A stretch of DNA of 64,000 nt, from NCBI RefSeq assembly GCF_030232885.1, contig NZ_JASPGD010000004.1:217159-281158 (forward strand). The letters run 5' to 3'. This document shows, piece after piece, positions 1 to 10,870 of the stretch; the stretch's first letter is position 1; every line of letters starts with the position of its first letter. The stretch comes from Corynebacterium sp. MSK297 (lineage in GTDB: Bacteria > Actinomycetota > Actinomycetes > Mycobacteriales > Mycobacteriaceae). Under the pieces are notes generated by a model that was not told where the DNA came from, did no database searches, and saw only the letters and a list, made by a program, of their open reading frames with translations. Position numbers and translations under genes: made by a program.

Positions 1-466
1 CGACGACGGCTTTACCCGCTTCCATCGGGCCACCGGATACAAAAACGGTGGGGATATTGAGGCGCATCGCCGCATTCAGCATGCCTGGTGTGATTTTGTC
101 GCAGTTGGAGATGCATACCATTGCATCAACGGTGTGGGCGTTGACCATGTATTCCACGGAATCGGAAATGATCTCACGTGAGGGGAGAGAATACAGCATG
201 CCCGAGTGTCCCATCGCGATGCCATCGTCGACCGCGATGGTGTTGAATTCCTTTGGTACACCGCCTGCTTCACGCACCTGCTCGGCGACGATATCCCCGA
301 CGTCTTTGAGGTGGACGTGCCCGGGAACAAACTGTGTGTATGAGTTCACGATCGCGACGATGGGCTTACCAAATTCATTGTCGCGGGTGCCGGTGGCACG
401 CCATAAAGCGCGCGCACCTGCTGCATTACGACCAACGGTCGTGACTTTTGAGCGAAGAGGATACAC
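1..466 (-). CDS. ilvD: Dihydroxy-acid dehydratase, N-terminal part (runs off the window)
   Basis: Dehydrates 2,3-dihydroxy-3-methylbutanoate and -pentanoate to the 2-oxo acids of valine and isoleucine synthesis. About 155 N-terminal residues are visible of a protein of roughly 610; the rest lies beyond base 1. The visible part has the family signatures [15 protein letters not shown] near the start, then [35 protein letters not shown], and [11 protein letters not shown], which carries a cysteine of the iron-sulfur site. The start is taken as GTG at 464-466: it begins [12 protein letters not shown], where relatives read [12 protein letters not shown], and an AGAAAGG ribosome site lies just upstream. 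It is transcribed away from the PH-domain gene and from ilvB, as in C. glutamicum. Confidence 0.93.
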   Translation of the reverse strand, partial: MYPLRSKVTTVGRNAAGARALWRATGTRDNEFGKPIVAIVNSYTQFVPGHVHLKDVGDIVAEQVREAGGVPKEFNTIAVDDGIAMGHSGMLYSLPSREIISDSVEYMVNAHTVDAMVCISNCDKITPGMLNAAMRLNIPTVFVSGGPMEAGKAVV

Positions 467-542
467 GTGTGCGCCTTTCTGATTGGATTGTGATTGGCGA
501 TACTGTAGGAAATAGCAGATATAGAGTCAGAAGCCAGATTTT

Positions 543-1127
543 TTAGCCGCTGTTATCGCGAGAGCTGCGTCGCGGTTGTGGCTGTTCGTGTTTTTGTGAT
601 GCCGGGTGCGATTCATAATGCTGGGCGGCAACACCATCGTATTTTTCAAATTCCTCACGCGTCATCATGATGCGTTGGCCATCGCGGTGCGTGATCACGA
701 CTTTGTCGTCGGCGGCTTCTTTGCCTTCGGTGAGAACGTCGCGGATGCGCCCGTGGGAAGCGGCTTCTAGTTGGGGAAGCGATTGGAAGGTCACTCCGGG
801 CAAGTTGTGTTGCTTGCCATCTTTGGTGCTGGCAAAAACGCGGGCGCGTTGAAATCCGATGCCCTGGAAATCATTCCAGTTAATGAAAATATCGGACTTA
901 AAAGCGTAGGTGATGGCAATACCTGCCGCAGTAACTGTGGTTTTCGCGCGCACGGTCCAGTAGATAAAAACTAGCGGGAATATTAATAACCAGCCGAGCA
1001 CGAGTGGAGCCCATGCGATGCCCATGATCGCGATACCAATGATGAGTACAGCGGCAATGATGTGGGTGCGCTCTGGGCGGAAACTTGTGCCCTGGGCAGG
1101 TTGTTCTGCAACACTCATGGCGACCAT
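543..1127 (-). CDS. Membrane-anchored bacterial PH-domain protein (CFP-6-like)
   Basis: A 194-residue protein of unknown biochemical role. Two adjacent hydrophobic segments (about residues 24-62, including AAVLIIGIAIMGIAWAPLVL) form a membrane hairpin. They are followed by a bacterial PH-like fold (about residues 62-130) with the family stretch INWNDFQGIGFQRARVF, and by a charged, probably unstructured tail. The architecture matches the mycobacterial CFP-6 family (PF10756), which sits beside the ilv genes in mycobacteria as well. An internal ATG at 1116-1118 is an alternative start; neither start has a clear ribosome site. It is 23 bases downstream of the MscCG-like gene on the same strand, so the two may be cotranscribed. 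Confidence 0.72.
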   Translation of the reverse strand: MVAMSVAEQPAQGTSFRPERTHIIAAVLIIGIAIMGIAWAPLVLGWLLIFPLVFIYWTVRAKTTVTAAGIAITYAFKSDIFINWNDFQGIGFQRARVFASTKDGKQHNLPGVTFQSLPQLEAASHGRIRDVLTEGKEAADDKVVITHRDGQRIMMTREEFEKYDGVAAQHYESHPASQKHEQPQPRRSSRDNSG

Positions 1128-1150
1128 GCTACGGGATGAATGAAAAATCT

Positions 1151-2389
1151 TTAATTCGTTGATACCTTCAACGTGGTTTCCGTGGCTGGTGGTGCTAGTG
1201 GGCCGTGGACTAATTCACCGTCGATCTCAATGCTTGAGCCAAGCACACGCACGACGAGCAAGGTAATAAACAATAGGGACAGCCCCGTCGTCGATGGGCG
1301 TAGGTTGCCGTTGAAGGAAAATAGCTTGCCGACGAGTGTGCGCGGGTCGAACCTGCGGTAGTGCTCGGAGTCTTGTGCGGTCAGCTCTGTGATTTCTTGG
1401 CTGTTTTCTTCCGGAGTGTTGGTTCCCAGCGAAATATCGACCCACGGGTTTTCTGCATAAGCACCGGAGGTATCGGTGTTGTCGTTGCTGGAGGGTTTTT
1501 CTCGCAGCGAGATTTCTCCTTGCAGGTCGCCGCTGATAGTGGGAGCTGAGCCGTATTCGCTCCAGAACTCTTCCATAACTGATAAGCGGATGGCGCGCTC
1601 AACCATCCATTGCATGCCTGCTTCGGTCAAAATCATGGCGCGGATATTGACCGTCCATGGCATCCCGACGACTGTCGGTGGGTTGACACCATTGCCGACG
1701 GCCGGGTGGATCTCTAATTCGCCTCGTAGCACTTCGGTAATTTCTGGCACTTCTAGTGCACGCTTGGTCGCTTTTTCGAATCTTTCGACGGCTTGCCACG
1801 GGCTTTTGACTTCCAGCAGTGGCACGGGCATGACGACGACAGCAGAGGACCAATAGTGCGAGTGGTTGATGCACACGCGTGCGGTCGAGTTGGGAATAAT
1901 GATGGTTTCTTCATTCAAGGTGCGAATGCGGGTTGCCCGCATCGTGACCTGGATGATGGTGCCTTCGACTTCAATCCCGTTGCCTTCGAATTTCACCCAG
2001 TCGCCGATGCCGTATTGTTTTTCCGAAAGAATGAAAAACCCGGCCAAGAAGTCGGCGATGATCGATTGTGCGCCCAGACCTACTGCAGCAGAAGCCGCGG
2101 TGGCCGGGATTGTGGCACCTACCAGAGAAAAGCCGAGTTGTTGTAGGAAAAAGACGAACAGCACGAAGTAGGCGATGAGTTGCACAATATAAATTGCTAC
2201 GCCTGCCACTGCCAAGGAAGATTTAGATTCATCAAAATCGGCGATGCGTTGTGAACGGTGTTGTGACCAGCGGTGGGCCAGGCGTCCCGCTCGTGGAACC
2301 AGCAGCGCGGCGATGAAAAGTAACGCGAAATCTACGCCCCGTTCGATCGACCAGCGCCAGATCTGTTCCAACACGAAATCTAGCGTCAT
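1151..2389 (-). CDS. mscCG: MscCG-type small-conductance mechanosensitive channel (glutamate exporter homologue)
   Basis: A 412-residue MscS-family channel. An N-terminal hydrophobic segment (about residues 18-35) is followed by a second around 60-95. Next comes the pore-helix/beta-domain region with AAVGLGAQSIIADFLAGFF and GIGDWVKFEGNGIEVEGTI, typical of MscS. The C-terminal extension (about residues 290-412) carries one more membrane segment near 365-385. That fourth segment distinguishes the Corynebacterium channel MscCG (YggB, NCgl1221), which exports glutamate and releases osmolytes in C. glutamicum. The position between ilvD and ilvB is the same as in that species. The C. glutamicum protein is 533 residues, so the extension here is shorter. 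The homology is strong; glutamate export by this protein is inferred. Confidence 0.85.
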   Translation of the reverse strand: MTLDFVLEQIWRWSIERGVDFALLFIAALLVPRAGRLAHRWSQHRSQRIADFDESKSSLAVAGVAIYIVQLIAYFVLFVFFLQQLGFSLVGATIPATAASAAVGLGAQSIIADFLAGFFILSEKQYGIGDWVKFEGNGIEVEGTIIQVTMRATRIRTLNEETIIIPNSTARVCINHSHYWSSAVVVMPVPLLEVKSPWQAVERFEKATKRALEVPEITEVLRGELEIHPAVGNGVNPPTVVGMPWTVNIRAMILTEAGMQWMVERAIRLSVMEEFWSEYGSAPTISGDLQGEISLREKPSSNDNTDTSGAYAENPWVDISLGTNTPEENSQEITELTAQDSEHYRRFDPRTLVGKLFSFNGNLRPSTTGLSLLFITLLVVRVLGSSIEIDGELVHGPLAPPATETTLKVSTN

Positions 2390-2480
2390 GTGGGGTTATT
2401 TTAGACTCCACGGAAGTGCTTTTGTGAGCCAGATGGGGGTGAAATCGAGTTTTCTCACACCGTTGTGTAATGTAGATCTC

Positions 2481-2519
2481 GTGATCAACGGAATTCGACT
2501 TCAAGTAGTAGTGCCCTAG
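2481..2519 (+). CDS. ilvBNC leader peptide (12 residues)
   Basis: GTG at 2481 opens a 12-codon frame, MINGIRLQVVVP, ending at TAG 2517-2519. Apart from the start it holds two Ile, one Leu and three consecutive Val codons, the three products of the pathway encoded downstream. In C. glutamicum the ilvBNC operon is preceded by a leader peptide with the same Ile/Leu/Val make-up that controls transcription attenuation. The spacing to the alternative RNA structures at 2519-2606 fits that mechanism: a ribosome at the stop codon would cover 2519-2528. There is no strong ribosome-binding site upstream, so expression level is uncertain. Confidence 0.8.
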   Translation: MINGIRLQVVVP

Positions 2520-2606
2520 GGGGCGTGTCCGAACGCGACACACTTGCAGCCGTATTACCGCACGCCTCCGACAGCACCCACCACAGTGCACATGTCGGGG
2601 GCTTTT
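2519..2606 (+). promoter_or_regulatory. Transcription attenuator of ilvBNC (antiterminator/terminator switch)
   Basis: The terminator is a 10-bp stem, 2564-2573 (GCCTCCGACA) with 2593-2602 (TGTCGGGGGC), one G:U pair, followed by TTTT at 2603-2606. An alternative stem pairs 2519-2528 (GGGGGCGTGT) with 2560-2569 (GCACGCCTCC), 10 bp with two wobble pairs. It uses the same bases as the 5' arm of the terminator, so the two exclude each other. A small upstream hairpin, 2525-2529 with 2537-2541 (GTGTC/GACAC), could act as a pause site. Ribosome stalling in the leader peptide would free 2519-2528 and favour readthrough; completion would mask it and favour termination. Confidence 0.83.
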
Positions 2607-2706
2607 GTCGTAAGAGGACCGCAGTAAAACACCGCAGCTTTGCGCCCTCGAACTGATCACCTGAGCGTCAAATAAAAATAATCTTGATGGAATGGAGACC
2701 CACAAC

Positions 2707-4578
2707 GTGTCGGCCACAAACCAGCCCAGCCCGTCGGCAGGTGCTTCCGCCGCCGGTTCGAATGCCGCAAGTGTGCGCATGATCGGTGCAGAAGCCATCG
2801 TGAAGACCTTGGAGGACCTCGGGACCGATATTGCTTTTGGTATTCCGGGTGGTGCGGTGCTTCCTCTCTATGATGCGCTGTACAACTCACAAAAGCTGCG
2901 CCACGTGCTGGCTCGTCACGAGCAGGGCGCTGGCCATGCCGCAGAAGGCTATGCACAAGCAACTGGAAAAGTCGGTGTCATGGTCGCAACCTCCGGCCCT
3001 GGCGCGACGAACCTGGTCACGCCACTGGCGGATGCCATGTTGGATTCCGTCCCTGTCGTGGCTATCACCGGACAGGTGGGGTCGAAAATGCTGGGTACAG
3101 ATGCTTTCCAGGAAGCTGATATCCGCGGTGTCACCATGCCGGTAACCAAACATAATTTCATGGTGACTCACGTCGAAGACATCCCAGAGGCGATCGTTGC
3201 CGCTTTTCACCTGGCTGCAACGGGACGGCCAGGCCCGGTTCTGGTGGACATCCCGAAGGATCTACAGGTCGCCGAGATGGATTATGTCTTCCCGACGACG
3301 GTGGACTTGCCAGGTTATAAGCCGGTGACTAATCCGCACCCACGCCAGTTGACAGCTGCGGCAGAACTGATCTCTCAATCAGACAAGCCAGTGCTGTATA
3401 TCGGTGGTGGTGTCATCAAGGCTGAAGCGCACCGTGAACTTCGTGAATTCGCAGAATATACCGGCATTCCGGTGGTTACCACGTTGATGGGCCTGGGGTC
3501 GTTCCCAGATTCGCATGAGCTGCACATGGGAATGCCTGGCATGCATGGTTCCGTGCCAGCCGTGGCAGCTTTGCAGCGTTCCGATTTGCTGATCACCGTT
3601 GGCGCGCGTTTTGACGACCGCGTGACAGGTGATACTTCTACCTTTGCCCCGGATGCCAAGGTGATTCATGCTGATGTGGATCCGGCAGAAATCGGGAAAA
3701 TCCGCGCGGTCGATGTGCCCATCGTGGGCGATGCTCGTGAGGTGTTGCTAGGGCTGCTGCGCGCATTCCAGAACAATTCTTCCCGAGCGGTCCGTGATTT
3801 CACCCCGTGGTTGACTTATCTTCGTGGCTTGCAAGAACGCTTCCCGCGTGGTTATGACGAACAAGAAGATGGATCGCTGTCGCCACAGTTTGTCATCGAG
3901 CAATTGTCGAAGGCGGCGGGCCCTGATGCGGTCTATGTTGCTGGTGTGGGGCAGCATCAGATGTGGTCGGCACAGTTCCTGGATTTCGAACAACCGCGGT
4001 CGTGGTTGAACTCGGGCGGTTTGGGAACCATGGGTTATTCGGTCCCGGCTGCAATGGGGGCGAAAGCTGGCTGCCCGGACAAGGAAGTTTGGTCGATTGA
4101 CGGTGATGGTTGTTTCCAGATGACCAACCAGGAGCTGACGACCTGCTTTATGGAAGGCTTCCCAATCAAGGTGGCGCTGATCAACAACGGCAACTTGGGT
4201 ATGGTGCGTCAATGGCAAACGCTGTTTTTCAATGAACACTATTCCAACACCAAATTGAAAAAAGAAAACAGTGATTACGTTCCGGATTTTGTCCGCCTAT
4301 CCGAAGCGATGGGGTGCGTTGCGCTGCGGGTGACCAAAAAAGAAGATGTGCCACCTGCTATTGCGCAGGCACGTGAGATTAACGATCGCCCTGTGGTCAT
4401 CGATTTTGTCGTCGGAGAAGACGCGCAGGTATGGCCGATGGTGTCCGCGGGCGCGTCCAACTCCGATATCCAGTATGCAAAGGATTTGCGTCCGCTTTTC
4501 GACGAAGATAACTCTGCAGGGGAATCACCAGCAGAAATCCACGAGACCGTGCAAGAGCACCCGGAACAGGAGAAGTAA
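2707..4578 (+). CDS. ilvB: Acetolactate synthase large subunit
   Basis: Catalytic, thiamine-diphosphate-dependent subunit of acetohydroxyacid synthase, the first common step to Ile, Val and Leu. The three domains are in the usual order: N-terminal ThDP domain with [20 protein letters not shown] and the catalytic-glutamate region [14 protein letters not shown]; a central domain; and a C-terminal ThDP domain with [14 protein letters not shown] and [12 protein letters not shown], the GDG-to-NN motif. The start is set at GTG 2707 (about 623 residues, [12 protein letters not shown]) because a GGAATGGAG ribosome site lies about 8 bases upstream; ATG 2692 in frame is the alternative. ilvN follows after 2 bases. 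Confidence 0.96.
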   Translation: MSATNQPSPSAGASAAGSNAASVRMIGAEAIVKTLEDLGTDIAFGIPGGAVLPLYDALYNSQKLRHVLARHEQGAGHAAEGYAQATGKVGVMVATSGPGATNLVTPLADAMLDSVPVVAITGQVGSKMLGTDAFQEADIRGVTMPVTKHNFMVTHVEDIPEAIVAAFHLAATGRPGPVLVDIPKDLQVAEMDYVFPTTVDLPGYKPVTNPHPRQLTAAAELISQSDKPVLYIGGGVIKAEAHRELREFAEYTGIPVVTTLMGLGSFPDSHELHMGMPGMHGSVPAVAALQRSDLLITVGARFDDRVTGDTSTFAPDAKVIHADVDPAEIGKIRAVDVPIVGDAREVLLGLLRAFQNNSSRAVRDFTPWLTYLRGLQERFPRGYDEQEDGSLSPQFVIEQLSKAAGPDAVYVAGVGQHQMWSAQFLDFEQPRSWLNSGGLGTMGYSVPAAMGAKAGCPDKEVWSIDGDGCFQMTNQELTTCFMEGFPIKVALINNGNLGMVRQWQTLFFNEHYSNTKLKKENSDYVPDFVRLSEAMGCVALRVTKKEDVPPAIAQAREINDRPVVIDFVVGEDAQVWPMVSAGASNSDIQYAKDLRPLFDEDNSAGESPAEIHETVQEHPEQEK

Positions 4579-4580
4579 CC

Positions 4581-5096
4581 ATGGCTGCAAATGAGACCAC
4601 TCGCCACACGTTGTCTGTCCTGGTGCAGGACGTCGACGGTATTATCTCGCGCGTCGCGCAGCTGTTTACCCGTCGTGGTTATTCGCTCATTTCTCTAGTT
4701 TCCGGGCGCACCGAAAAATCAGGTATTAACCGACTGACCGTGGTTGTCGATGCAGATGATGTCGTGATCGAGCAGGTTACCAAACAGCTGAATAAGCTGA
4801 TTGAGGTTTTGAAGGTTGTTCGGCTGGAAGATGCGCAAGCGATTGCGCGCCAGATGATGCTTGTCAAGGTCTCTGCGGATGCCTCGAACCGCCCGCAGGT
4901 GGTAGATGCTGCGAACATCTTCCGTGCGCGGATCGTGGACGTGGCAAAAGAATCTGTGGTGATTGAAGTCACGGGTACTTCGGGCAAGCTTCGCGCGTTG
5001 CTCGATGTACTGGAACCGTTCGGGGTGCGCGAGCTGGTCATGGGTGGACGTATCGCCCTGGCGCGCGGACCAAAGACGATGGCACCAGGAAAATAA
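4581..5096 (+). CDS. ilvN: Acetolactate synthase regulatory (small) subunit
   Basis: 171-residue subunit that binds the catalytic subunit and confers feedback inhibition by branched-chain amino acids. An N-terminal ACT domain (about residues 8-80) begins SVLVQDVDGIISRVAQLFTR. A C-terminal ALS_ss_C domain includes ANIFRARIVDVAKES and LRALLDVLEPFGVREL. The Gly-Ile-Ile triplet near residues 20-22, the site altered in feedback-resistant C. glutamicum mutants, is intact, so normal inhibition is expected. It starts at ATG 4581, two bases after the ilvB stop, with GGAGAAG overlapping the ilvB end as the ribosome site. Confidence 0.96.
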   Translation: MAANETTRHTLSVLVQDVDGIISRVAQLFTRRGYSLISLVSGRTEKSGINRLTVVVDADDVVIEQVTKQLNKLIEVLKVVRLEDAQAIARQMMLVKVSADASNRPQVVDAANIFRARIVDVAKESVVIEVTGTSGKLRALLDVLEPFGVRELVMGGRIALARGPKTMAPGK

Positions 5097-5103
5097 CCTC
5101 TAA

Positions 5104-5137
5104 TCTCATATAGTGACTTGCCAGTCTCATATCGTGA
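5104..5137 (+). promoter_or_regulatory. Paired direct repeats upstream of ilvC (candidate operator)
   Basis: The 13-base element TCTCATATAGTGA (5104-5116) recurs as TCTCATATCGTGA (5125-5137), one mismatch, with a 21-bp start-to-start spacing, which is two helical turns. It lies in the 123-bp ilvN-ilvC gap, upstream of a plausible -10 (TAGAAT, about 5195-5200) and a ribosome site, AGAAAGGA. ilvC is known to have its own promoter in C. glutamicum. A regulator site is inferred; no specific protein is assigned. Confidence 0.45.
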
Positions 5138-5168
5138 TACGCAATGTGCTAAATTGAGGGTGGGCTAG

Positions 5169-7185
<2,017 letters not shown>

Positions 7186-7245
7186 CTCGGTACCTGATGA
7201 AAATTACAACGGGCGCTGTGCGGAGACCAATCCGCGAATTTTAAT

Positions 7246-7287
7246 CCCGGTAGAGCTCGCAGCACCGGGCCTACCGGGTTGTATAAT
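7246..7287 (+). promoter_or_regulatory. Inverted repeat and -10 element upstream of serA
   Basis: CCCGGTAG (7246-7253) is perfectly inverted as CTACCGGG (7271-7278), 17-base loop, immediately followed by TATAAT (7282-7287), a consensus -10, 66 bases before the serA start. The repeat may end the ilvC-lipoprotein transcript or act as a serA operator; it has no U-tract, which favours an operator. No convincing -35 is visible. Confidence 0.5.
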
Positions 7288-7353
7288 CCAAACCACATCC
7301 CAAGTTCATAGTAACTCTATGTAACCCAACATCTTTTGCAGGAGAGTATTTCA

Positions 7354-8934
7354 GTGACCAAGCCGGTGGTTTTAATTGCAGATAAGCTAGCCCAGTCCAC
7401 GGTTGACGCCTTGGGTGATGCCGTCGAGGTGCGTTGGGTCGACGGACCAAACCGCAAAGAGCTACTAGCTGCCGTGGGCGAAGCTAATGCACTGCTCGTG
7501 CGTTCGGCAACAACCGTTGACAAGGAAGTCCTTGCAGCTGCACCAAACCTCAGCATCGTCGGCCGCGCGGGCGTTGGCTTGGATAACGTCGATATTGACG
7601 CTGCCACCGAGCGCGGCGTGATGGTTGCAAACGCTCCAACCTCGAACATACACTCGGCTTGTGAGCAAGCGATTGCCCTTTTGATGGCCACTGCTCGCCA
7701 GATTCCTGCTGCTGATAAAACTCTGCGCGATGGCGAATGGAAGCGCTCCTCGTTCAAAGGTGTCGAAGTTTTCAATAAAACCATCGGTATCGTCGGCTTT
7801 GGCCACATAGGTCAGCTATTTGCCCAGCGTTTGGCAGCATTCGAAACCGAAATTATTGCCTATGACCCATACGCAAACCCGGCGCGCGCCGCGCAGCTGG
7901 GCGTGGAATTGGTGGGCTTGGATGAGCTGATGTCACGGTCTGATTTCGTGACTATCCACCTGCCAAAGACTAAAGAAACTGCCGGCATGTTTAATGCCGA
8001 GCTGTTGGCAAAGGCGAAAAAAGGGCAGATTATCATCAACGCAGCTCGTGGCGGTCTGGTTGATGAGGCTGCGCTGGCTGAATCCATCAAATCCGGCCAC
8101 CATCGTGGTGCCGGTTTCGATGTCTACGAATCTGAACCATGCACTGATTCGCCGCTGTTTGACTTGCCAGAAACCGTCGTTTCGCCGCACTTGGGTGCGT
8201 CCACCGTGGAAGCACAAGATCGTGCAGGCACCGATGTCGCTGCGTCTGTGTTGAAGGCTCTGCGTGGCGAATTCGTTGCTGATGCTGTCAATGTTTCTGG
8301 TGGACGTGTCGATGAAGAGGTCGCACTTTGGCTGGAGTTGTCACGCAAGCTGGGCATTGCTGCTTCCCGGTTACTCGATGGCGCGCCAGTGTCGCTGGAG
8401 GTTACCGGTTGCGGTGAGCTGTCGACAGAAAACCTTGATGTTCTAGGGCTGTCGGCTGTCCGAGGTCTGTTTAGTGGTGTTACCGATGAGGCAATCACCT
8501 TTGTGAACGCACCGCAGGTTGCTGAGCAACGCGGTCTGCAGATCAACGTGGATAGCCAGACCGAATCGGCATATCACCGCTCGTCGCTTCAGGTGAAAGT
8601 CGTGAACTCTAACGGCGAGTCGGCCACCGTGGTTGGTGCGCTGACTGGTACGGAACGCGTTGAAAAGATCGTGCGTATCGACGGCCGCGGCGTCGACATG
8701 CGGGCGGAGGGGCGCAACCTGTTTTTCCAGTACACCGACGTTCCTGGTGCCTTGGGAATTGTTGGTACCGAGCTGGGCAACGCCGGCATCAACATCGAGG
8801 CTGCTGCTTTGACGCAGGCAGCTAAGGGCGACGGCGCAATTCTGATTCTGCGTGTGGAAGCGGAAGTGCCGGCGGAGCTGGAGAAGACTATTGCAGACAA
8901 GCTGTCTGCAGAATCATTCCAGCTGGTTTTCTAA
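7354..8934 (+). CDS. serA: D-3-phosphoglycerate dehydrogenase
   Basis: First committed enzyme of serine synthesis: 3-phosphoglycerate to 3-phosphohydroxypyruvate with NAD. 526 residues, the long actinobacterial/mycobacterial form. The N-terminal catalytic domain is split around a Rossmann domain with GIVGFGHIGQLFAQRLAAF and the D-2-hydroxyacid signature (NAARGGLVDEAALAE). Then come an allosteric-substrate-binding domain (about 320-450) and a C-terminal ACT domain (about 455-526, QYTDVPGALGIVGTELGNAG). The start is GTG 7354 with AGGAG at 7340-7344; an upstream in-frame TTG lacks a ribosome site. It converges on bioF with a 14-bp gap. Confidence 0.96.
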   Translation: MTKPVVLIADKLAQSTVDALGDAVEVRWVDGPNRKELLAAVGEANALLVRSATTVDKEVLAAAPNLSIVGRAGVGLDNVDIDAATERGVMVANAPTSNIHSACEQAIALLMATARQIPAADKTLRDGEWKRSSFKGVEVFNKTIGIVGFGHIGQLFAQRLAAFETEIIAYDPYANPARAAQLGVELVGLDELMSRSDFVTIHLPKTKETAGMFNAELLAKAKKGQIIINAARGGLVDEAALAESIKSGHHRGAGFDVYESEPCTDSPLFDLPETVVSPHLGASTVEAQDRAGTDVAASVLKALRGEFVADAVNVSGGRVDEEVALWLELSRKLGIAASRLLDGAPVSLEVTGCGELSTENLDVLGLSAVRGLFSGVTDEAITFVNAPQVAEQRGLQINVDSQTESAYHRSSLQVKVVNSNGESATVVGALTGTERVEKIVRIDGRGVDMRAEGRNLFFQYTDVPGALGIVGTELGNAGINIEAAALTQAAKGDGAILILRVEAEVPAELEKTIADKLSAESFQLVF

Positions 8935-8948
8935 AACTGGTTTTAGGC

Positions 8949-10142
8949 TTAGTATCTGCGGTGCCATTCAAGTTTTTTGAGTGTTGCACCGAACTGGGCA
9001 ATATCGTCAAGCTCGAGCGTGGCCATCGCAGTAGCTCGCAGGATTGCTTGCCCGCGTGCCACGGTGGGATAGCGAATGGCGGGGACATGAAATCCGTGCT
9101 GGGCTAGAGCTGTTGCCAACTCCATCGCGGCAGATTCCGCGCCAACGGGCAGTGGGATAATCGGGGAGTACCCGGCGGCGCTGTCATTACCGTCACCCCG
9201 TCTGTCGGCGATCGTGCGTAGTGCAGCGACTCGTTGTTGCAGACGCACCACTGGGTGGTGGTCAGTCAGTGGCTGTTGAATGATGTGTAACGCCGCGGAG
9301 ATGGCAGCACAGTTGGGTGCGCTACACGCGGTGGAATAGACATAGCCGCGCGCCTGATTGCGTAACATGTGTGCCACCGCTGCTGAACAGGCGGCGAAGC
9401 CGCCTTCTGCGCCGAGTGCCTTGCTCGCGGTGACAATCAGGATATCGGGGCGCGTGGCGTATGCCTCGATGGCACCGATTCCATGTTTGCCGACGGTCCC
9501 GATGCCGTGCGCATCATCGATCATGAGCCATGCACCGTGGCGGTCGCAGATCTCACGCAGCACTGCGAGATCCGCGATGTCACCGTCCATGGAAAATACT
9601 CCGTCGCTGACCACCAGTTTGTACGGACTGGTGCATTGCGTTAGTTGTTGTTCTAATGTGGCGTAGTCTAGGTGCGGGTAGATGCTTTTCTGCGCGCCGG
9701 AGGCCCCGGCTAGGCGGATACCGTCGATCAGACTGGCGTGATTTAAAGAATCAGAAAAGATCTGTAGATCCGGCGTGGCTAGTGTCTGTAATACGGAAAT
9801 ATTGGCTTGATAGCCGGTGGTGAACAGCACGGCGTCGTCAAAGCCTACAAATCCAGCAAGTTCTTCTTCTACTCGGCGGTGCCAGGTGGTAGAACCCGTC
9901 GTCAAGCGGGATCCACCCGAGCCAGCACCGAAGGTCTCTAGCGCAGACCGGGCTGCGGCGATGACTTCTGGGTGGGTGGCTAGGCCAAGGTAATTCGACG
10001 ACGACAACAAGATACGTTTGTCGGAGTGTCCGTGTAGTCGTGCTCGTCGGTCTTGCGGGCCAGCAAATTCCACGGGGGTGCGTAACAACCCTTGGCGCTT
10101 CCAGCTTTCTAGCCGTTGGGAGGCGAGGTCTTCGAGTTTCAT
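8949..10142 (-). CDS. bioF: 8-amino-7-oxononanoate synthase
   Basis: PLP enzyme condensing pimeloyl-CoA with L-alanine, the first ring-forming step of biotin synthesis. 397 residues, normal length. Motifs of the alpha-oxoamine synthase family: SSSNYLGLATHPEVI near residue 47, GSGGSRLTTGSTTWHRRVEEEL, the substrate/PLP region DDAHGIGTVGKHGIG, and the PLP-lysine loop IVTASKALGAEGG. It overlaps bioW by 4 bases (ATGA), so the pair is translationally coupled. Most Corynebacterium genomes lack this step and need biotin; insertion between serA and leuB suggests acquisition or retention as a small module. Confidence 0.93.
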   Translation of the reverse strand: MKLEDLASQRLESWKRQGLLRTPVEFAGPQDRRARLHGHSDKRILLSSSNYLGLATHPEVIAAARSALETFGAGSGGSRLTTGSTTWHRRVEEELAGFVGFDDAVLFTTGYQANISVLQTLATPDLQIFSDSLNHASLIDGIRLAGASGAQKSIYPHLDYATLEQQLTQCTSPYKLVVSDGVFSMDGDIADLAVLREICDRHGAWLMIDDAHGIGTVGKHGIGAIEAYATRPDILIVTASKALGAEGGFAACSAAVAHMLRNQARGYVYSTACSAPNCAAISAALHIIQQPLTDHHPVVRLQQRVAALRTIADRRGDGNDSAAGYSPIIPLPVGAESAAMELATALAQHGFHVPAIRYPTVARGQAILRATAMATLELDDIAQFGATLKKLEWHRRY

Positions 10143-10864
10143 CCGACGATCACCGCTTGGTTTTCCAAGTACTCCGAAATTTCGGCGAGTGCTTGTTCGT
10201 CGGAGCGGTCAATAACGATCACGCGGGTGCCTTGGTTGGTGCCTGCAGCTTTCATATGCGGGATGCGGTAATACCGACCTTGCACACAGGCATAACCGGT
10301 GGTGTAGTCCGGGTCGTCGGAGATGCAGATTTCTGCCACTACGTGTGGGCATGAGGCAACCTTTGCGGCGAGCACGCGCGCCTCGTGGACATAATTCTTA
10401 TTGCCGGGTTGGGCTGTGGCGTCGAGGTCCAGCGAACTGCGGTGATCCATCGTGCTGGCGCGCACCCCGCGGTGCATATTCGGTTCCACACGGTGCCCGG
10501 TTGCGACATCGACCAGCATGGCTCCGCGCATTCCGGTCACGGTTTCCAAATAATTCCAGATGGTGTCGCCATGCGGGGTGATCTCTGCGAGGAAGTCCGT
10601 CACTAGCTCGCGCGCCTGGCTGGGGGTAACACACGGTAATTCGGTTACCATGAGTTCTGGCACATAGACAATGTCGTCTGCAGCAAGTGCAGTGGTGGTG
10701 ACCACGATGGAATCGGGGATCCCTTTCGGGTGACCCAGTGCGCGGGCGTGCAAGTTTTTGCTTACTTGGCTGACGAAGCGGGCAGGCACGATGCGTTCTG
10801 CCCCGGAAATATGGGCCCCGGCGCGGCTGGCTCGCATTTTGATCGAATACAGGGTCTCCGGCAT
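10139..10864 (-). CDS. bioW: 6-carboxyhexanoate-CoA ligase (pimeloyl-CoA synthetase)
   Basis: Activates pimelate with ATP and CoA to pimeloyl-CoA, the substrate of BioF. 241 residues, the usual BioW length. Recognised from YSIKMRASRAGAHISGAERIV-type N-terminal sequence, the central GVRASTMDH, and the C-terminal GYACVQGRYYRIPHMK and GTNQGTRVIVI. These are BioW-specific and unlike acyl-CoA ligases of the AMP-binding superfamily. It is first in a two-gene operon with bioF. The start ATG lies 6 bases after a TAAAAT box, so the transcript may be leaderless. A source of free pimelate must be assumed. Confidence 0.92.
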   Translation of the reverse strand: MPETLYSIKMRASRAGAHISGAERIVPARFVSQVSKNLHARALGHPKGIPDSIVVTTTALAADDIVYVPELMVTELPCVTPSQARELVTDFLAEITPHGDTIWNYLETVTGMRGAMLVDVATGHRVEPNMHRGVRASTMDHRSSLDLDATAQPGNKNYVHEARVLAAKVASCPHVVAEICISDDPDYTTGYACVQGRYYRIPHMKAAGTNQGTRVIVIDRSDEQALAEISEYLENQAVIVG

Positions 10865-10870
10865 GTGTGT

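Noticed and set aside
2244..2519. A 91-codon plus-strand frame ending with the leader peptide
   Set aside because: It overlaps the mscCG start on the other strand and has no ribosome site; only its last 12 codons fit the leader peptide.
2390..2706. T-box or other riboswitch before ilvB
   Set aside because: No T-box core or specifier stem is visible; the leader peptide and two stems explain the region.
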